Shown here: piece after piece, positions 58,769 through 64,000 of the stretch
How the letters are laid out: each line of letters begins with the position of its first letter
How positions within the stretch are numbered: position 1 is the first letter of the stretch
DNA from: Ulota crispa
Taxonomy: Eukaryota; Streptophyta; Bryopsida; Orthotrichales; Orthotrichaceae
Direction of reading: 5' to 3'
Length of the DNA stretch: 64,000 bases
NCBI GenBank assembly: GCA_963920765.1
Contig: OY987248.1
Coordinates: forward strand, 1,307,001 to 1,371,000
Notes under the pieces: generated by a model
Databases searched by the model: none
The model's input: only the letters and a program-made list of their open reading frames with translations
What the model was told of the DNA's origin: nothing
Position numbers and translations under genes: made by a program

Positions 58769-61700
58769 CTCTCATCATCAGTAGATTTTAGCGGGTTCAA
58801 CTATCCAAACACTCAAGGTACAATGCTTCCAGCGGTGCCCAAATTCGGTACCTTGAAAAACATGGAAGATTAGGTTTCTGCTCATCTTTCTCTCAAAGTC
58901 AGAGACTTTCAACTTCCAGTATTAGAATGGAAACCTCCAATGGTGGAAACCAAGCACTGCTACCGTTTTGTATAGAACTTCATTGTTTGGATTCTGTGGC
59001 AGTAGGTTTTGGAGTTGTAGAGATTCATCCTCGTAGCTTATTGCAACAGTGTATGTCCTATGGATCTGATTATGGCACTATGTGTTATGAGGTGCATGTT
59101 CAGAAAATGTGGCTAATTTTAGCAAAACTTTTACCAAAATTTTATTGCAGCTACAGAGAATATGAATGCCCCCACAGTTGAAATTGAATTGTTAGCATAC
59201 TGGGCGGTAATTTTAGCCACTTTTTTTAAGTTACTTGAGTTGATAGTTAGCTGAGGTGATGTGAAGCATTTCATTGTTTTGTGTTGATTGTCGTGAATAA
59301 AATTACCTTTGGTAGTGTGCTCCTTCAGAAACCTGACATGTTTAATGATTTTTGTGATGAGTTTCTGGTTTTGGTTGCAGGTTCCTTGTATACAAAGAAA
59401 GGTATAAAATACTTTTTGTGTCACTTCACGCATGTGTAAAATCGTTTTTTTTGGTAGAACAATCAATAGTTGTGAAGAGATCGTTTTCAGTACACAGGAC
59501 CCACTTCTGTGGGGATGAAATTTTATCACAACGTATGAAGAGAACAAACAAACAACTTCTGCAATTAATCCGTGCATAAAACGGCCCCGTCATATTTATA
59601 GGAGTTGAAATAAGTCACATTGGCACTTTGGCAACTTTTGAATTTAGTGTTTTTTGTTCTTTGGCTTATATATTCATGCACTTAGCCCATGTACGGCTGA
59701 ATACGAAAAAGAATTCAAAAAATTCAAAAAATTCAAAAAAGATCTATCTTTACGGGAATCCCAAGGTCATATGATATCCAGAACAATTTGCAACACATAA
59801 AAAGACTAACTTATCAATTGCAGTACTGTACGAAGCTGAGAAGGGCCTCTTTCCTCATGATTGACCTAATGGATGGATGACATCTGTTGAACGAAGGGAT
59901 GAAATCTCCTTAACTGTTAAAATCGGCGGCAATCTCAATTCAAAATGAAAGCCCGCCTTTGCAGCGACTGCATTTCCAATTCCACGAGTCCGTCTTCTCA
60001 GTCGTTTTGTGTTTATTCAGTGATTCAACAATCGTCGTTAGTGCCGAATCAACAATCTTTGTAAACTGGCTAAATTTTGTAGGATTGCTACCAATTTTTT
60101 TATACACTAACAAACATGTGAACACATTATAGTGCTAAATTTGAAAATCTTAGCTTTTTAGCACTGTTTTCAGCCTTTTGAGCTAAATGCAAAAATCATA
60201 AATCGGATTTCTGCTGCCGATCGAATTTTGGAATGCTGTTGAGAAAACGCCTCCGGCAAGGCTTGGCTTGGCGAGAATCTCAGTAATTTTTTGTATGTTA
60301 CATTGCGATGCGCAGAGTCATCAATCTTTGAAAGAAATGTGTTGTGAACTAAGCTTAATCAGAAGCTCTCAAACACTTGCGCCGTATGGCAAATGAGTGA
60401 TTATGAAGAGCTATTGATAATGCTCGGGGCACATGTGAGAACGGGAATTACATGGCTGATTGTTGTGGTGCTCAACGGACGTTCGAATTTGCACATCGTG
60501 CGTTTCTATAGATGTTCAGCTATATGAATAAAATTTGCTTGTTGCTTTATAGTATTACATGGTCACATTTGCAAAAAACAATGTGTTGTTTATGAAGATG
60601 CAATGATTGTATAACTTTGTAAAGCTCCGTGCTGACATATGAAAATGTCGTGTCAGATCTAATAGAACGGAAACTATGCGTCTTTAGATAGTTTTTTGGT
60701 GTATATACACTCCAGAGAATCTATGGCAGGAGCACTGAGTAAGCTTATCACATTGAGTTTTCTAGGTGCATGAAATGCGTTTGTAATCTTTTCGATGGCT
60801 AGATTCTTGCTTTTTTTTATGTTGGATGTGATCACGCAACCTTGTATGGAAATTAACTCGCTCTTATTCTGAAATTGAGTTGATCGAAGAGTGACATCCC
60901 TAAAAAGTGGAATTTCAAATTTCTTGATACACACGGCATAGTTTAGTGAAGTGATATACAGTCGTGGCTCAGGAGGAATGAGCGTCAGGTATGTTCCCCG
61001 TTCGATTTCTCCAATGCAATGACTATGAAGTTTGTAGTACTTTTTGTAACTCTTCATACCTTTGGTGGTGTTTTGTTAACCAAACTGAAATTCCAGCAGT
61101 TTATGCTCTTAGGCTGGTGTAGGACTTTTGAGCTCCTGGCTAGTAAGAGATTATGTTAAGGATAGCATTGAGAGAAGTGAAAATCAATAACGTATCAGTA
61201 ATGAACTTGATAGAGAGCGTGGAAGTGGTTGCTTTATTGTTTGAACAGATTGTTGTGCTTGCGCTGAAAACCGATGAATTTGATGCTGTGGAAATCATAT
61301 CACGACAGGCGTTCAGGAGCTGTATACAAACAAGAGCACATTGGACCTTTTCTGTGGCGTCAGTCCAGCCAGGGGGTAGCGAATTCCAGCTGATTCATAT
61401 GGACCTCTCAGTGCAGCTGCGTCGGTTGCCAACCGCAAGAATGCATCGAATCCCACTGCTGGAATCTGGAGGTCAGACCGAGCTCTTCGGAGTCACAGAT
61501 AGCGAGTAGGCTATGTCCCAGGCTGGACTGACGCCTCTGAAGAGGTCTAATGTTTCACGTTTCGCTTCATGCCTTTGGATACCCTGGCTACACTTTTTTG
61601 TAACTAGGGTAGGCCGTCACAGAGGTTTATTGCATGGTGCTAAGAAGATACAGAATCGAGTTTCTTCACCTCTCCAATCGCTTCTAAATTTCATAGCCAC

Positions 61701-61879
61701 ATCCTACTCGTAAGCTATCGAGATAGTCCCGGTTCGCTCAGGTTCTCGTGCACTGTCAGAGGAGTATGATAGGACCATTGGAGTAGCCTTCTTTTCGTCC
61801 TCATTTTCTCAAATAAGTCTTGCTTTAACATAGTACTGAACAGATCTGGGAAGAACAAAACAACGTTGAAGTTAGCACC
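58769..61879. other. Region between the ATL gene and the importin-like gene
   Basis: No recognisable gene. The minus-strand frames at 59131-59577 (148 codons) and 60674-61057 (127 codons) and the plus-strand frame at 61153-61509 (118 codons) are the longest; none shows a domain I know. The last could be a small unknown exon or gene. AATTCAAAA repeats lie at 59721-59741. Confidence 0.35.
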
Positions 61880-64000
61880 ATGGAAGCCATGGTGGAGCTG
61901 CCTTCTGTGGGAAAAGATCAAATCGCTCATTGGCTAAGTGAGACTGCTGGCTCACAGGAGGCTGATGTGAGGAATGCTACGTCGCACTTGGAAGCAGCGC
62001 AAAATGTGCCAAAATTTGGCCTGTGCTTGCTGACGCTGGCTGCTGGTATGCATGCTATGAAATGCTCTGTTACGTTGATTCATAAATTCTCTGGAGGTGT
62101 CCTGCAGCTAATCATGCATATCACGTTTTGCATTAATGGATGTTGTTTTTGCATAGCCTGTCAATTAGCTGTTGATTGTTTATCATTGAGCTGAAACAAC
62201 ATTGAGGAAATTGAATAACGATGAACTCTTTGGGCATTTTAATGAAGAATTGAGTATCTGTGGAGACCAGTGGCTGCGAATTAGAGGCCCTTGCTGAGCC
62301 TGTGTGCGAACACATTGCTGATGTCAATTTTAATCAATCGGTTATTGTTGAATGTGACAGGGGGCCCCGAGAAAGGGCAAAGAGTAGCTGCTGCTACGTA
62401 CTTGAAGAACTTCTTACGATCTCACTGGAGTGAGGAGAACGCAATGTCTCCAGAAGAAAGGATGGAATTTCGGAATCAGCTCATAGAAATTCTTTTGCGG
62501 GTCGATGGCATCGTGCTTAAGCTCTTGGCAGAAGCTGTAAGATACGTCGATCTACTATCAAAGCATCGCCTCGTATGTGACAGATGGTTTCTCGTCTGGA
62601 AAACAGGACAGGTTTGATTGGCTAGATTGTTAGGCCAATCGACTTGCAGTTTCATTGTCTTACCAGGTCTTGCAGAATTTATCGTATCACTTGGTGTTCT
62701 ACTTGCCTTTCCAGTAACGATTTGAGCGAACTCAAGTTTGTTTTGCTCTGTTTTGACTTGTTGAGTATCTTGTTCTACATTGTCTTAGACGGAAGAGTCT
62801 TCTTCTATGTTTGCTGCAGTTTCGATTAGTGGCGGTTCACGACTTTGCGAAAAACTTGACATGGCCAGAACTTGTTCCTGCTTTTAAATCGGCAATCCAG
62901 AACAGTGATTTAGTGAATGCAGCAGGAAATCCCGAGCTGAGAACACTCAATGTTCTCATTGGTGTTCAAACTCTCATCAAACCTTTCCAGGTTACAAGCT
63001 TATTGCTATGTAGCAATTCAGATTTTGTGTTGGAGGCTTCCTCTTTTCTGTTGCTGATAAAAATGAGTTTAATGAAGAGAGAGGGCTGATGCGCAGTACT
63101 TTTTGAGCCCTACTGTGGCGCGTGAGCCGGTCCCGGAACAACTGGATTTAGTTGCAAAAGAGCTCATTGCTCCTCTGCATGGTATCTTTCACCATCTCGT
63201 CCAGCAGGTAAGCTTGCTTCAAGTCGATAAGTAAGACGTGAACGGCCCATCGACACATCATTTTTCATTTCCTATCAAAGTATGTGCATTAGTTGGTTTT
63301 AAGGATTAGTACAGAAGCTCAAGAGAAGGAGAATCAACTCACAAATTTTTCTTTCTTCACCAAGTTGATTGGCTCAATTTTTGCAGGTTGCAGCATCAAA
63401 AGAAAATGGTTGTGCGCAGCATGACAACATCTTGCACATTTTATGCAAGGCTATGCATCTGGCTGTAAGTTTCTGAATCCAAAACTTGTTCTTACAGCTC
63501 CTTCTGACTTGTAATGCAGATTGAAATTTCACTAGATACCTTTAGAAAGCCGGTTTCTTGTCCACTATAGCTTTAGAGTCTACAAGCCATCAACCATTTC
63601 ATTCATGTGTGTTCATTATAGCCTTGAACACTTATTCTGCAATTAAATTGTGACAGGTGAAATCGCACATGCCGTCAGCTATACTTGCAAATCTAGGACA
63701 ATGGTTCAATGATTTCATGCTTCTGCTCGATGTGGTGGTGCTGGAGAAGAGGATGGACTTGCCAGAACAACAGCCTCGGCTTAAGACCTGGAAGCGCGTT
63801 CTTCAGATCTGCTGTAACCTTATCTCTCGTCATAGAAAGCATGTAGACAAGTAAGTTCCGCTATGTTCGACATTCATTTGGTCAATTATTGCACAATGTA
63901 TGACTCAACGGTTCAGTTAGGACATAACTATGGTTCAGACTCAGAACAGCAAAGGACTGATACTAAACTTTTGTAGGTTTCTACCTTCGATGTCCAATGC
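61880..64000 (+). CDS. Importin-beta-like HEAT/ARM-repeat protein, 5' part
   Basis: Exons 61880-62045, 62361-62536, 62820-62990, 63097-63207, 63387-63464, 63657-63850 and 63977 to the window end; each border is GT-AG and phases agree. The start ACCATGG at 61880 has ideal context. The protein begins with an importin-N-like region: helices with DVRNATSHLEAAQ, then GQRVAAATYLKNFLRSHW (the YLKN...W motif of importins), VLKLLAEAFRLVAVHDF, LTWPELVPAFKSAI, and LKTWKRVLQICCNLISRH. This order is that of IPO7/IPO8/SAD2-like beta-karyopherins, which carry cargo through nuclear pores with Ran-GTP. About 277 residues are present; such proteins have around 1,000, so most of the gene lies beyond the window. 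The exact subfamily is not certain. Confidence 0.85.

Noticed and set aside
60674-61057. 127-codon minus-strand frame as a gene
   Set aside because: No domain, no splice partners recognised, and AT-rich. Length alone is not enough in this context.
61153-61509. 118-codon plus-strand frame as the first exon of the importin-like gene
   Set aside because: It ends in a stop without a matching donor in phase, and the ATG at 61880 has ideal context and starts the importin-like sequence. It is left as an unknown frame.
1-64000. tRNA, rRNA or other structural RNA genes
   Set aside because: Reading for tRNA A and B boxes and rRNA core motifs showed nothing convincing. A covariance-model search would be needed to exclude them.

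Overview
This is a stretch of plant nuclear DNA, AT-rich and dominated by transposable elements, with four recognisable genes. All genes are of land-plant type: a LysM receptor-like kinase ectodomain of the CERK1/LYK class, a chloroplast ECF-type transporter subunit (ABCI12), an ATL-family RING-H2 E3 ligase and an importin-beta-like HEAT-repeat protein. Introns are many and have GT-AG borders. The abundance of piggyBac-like and Tc1-like DNA transposons is unusual for an angiosperm, so a seed-free plant with a large genome (fern, lycophyte or bryophyte) is my guess. That is inference; no sequence here names the species.

Layout. 1-13.3 kb holds no recognisable gene, only short inverted-repeat elements and TTAA-flanked elements. 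13.4-17.5 kb (minus) holds three exons of a LYK receptor (signal peptide, three LysM, membrane segment); no kinase exons are visible before the window edge. 17.9-28 kb is repeats: TTAA elements, a duplicated unit of MITE, Helitron-like hairpin and minisatellite, and a nearly complete Tc1-type (DD34E) transposon with TIRs and TA flanks. 28.7-32.0 kb (plus) is a complete seven-exon ABCI12 gene whose reading frame can be followed through all six splice junctions. 32-57 kb is mainly transposons: several TTAA elements, a 5.7-kb decayed piggyBac-like element with its transposase (41.1-46.8 kb) and a 22-bp satellite interrupted by a TTAA element. 57.9-58.5 kb (plus) is an intronless ATL gene. 61.9-64.0 kb (plus) is the 5' part of an importin-beta-like gene that runs off the window.

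The most striking system is the set of about 15 elements bounded by TTAA, with termini like CCCCTAAAGGACCAAGC, in a few length classes (about 230-240, 645 and 910-940 bp). Nested with them is one long element that encodes a piggyBac transposase and has related termini. Together they look like a piggyBac-type family and its non-autonomous derivatives in a plant genome. The autonomous copy is dead: in-frame stops, frameshifts and Asn in place of a catalytic Asp. The genes themselves are functionally unrelated to each other and do not form a cluster.
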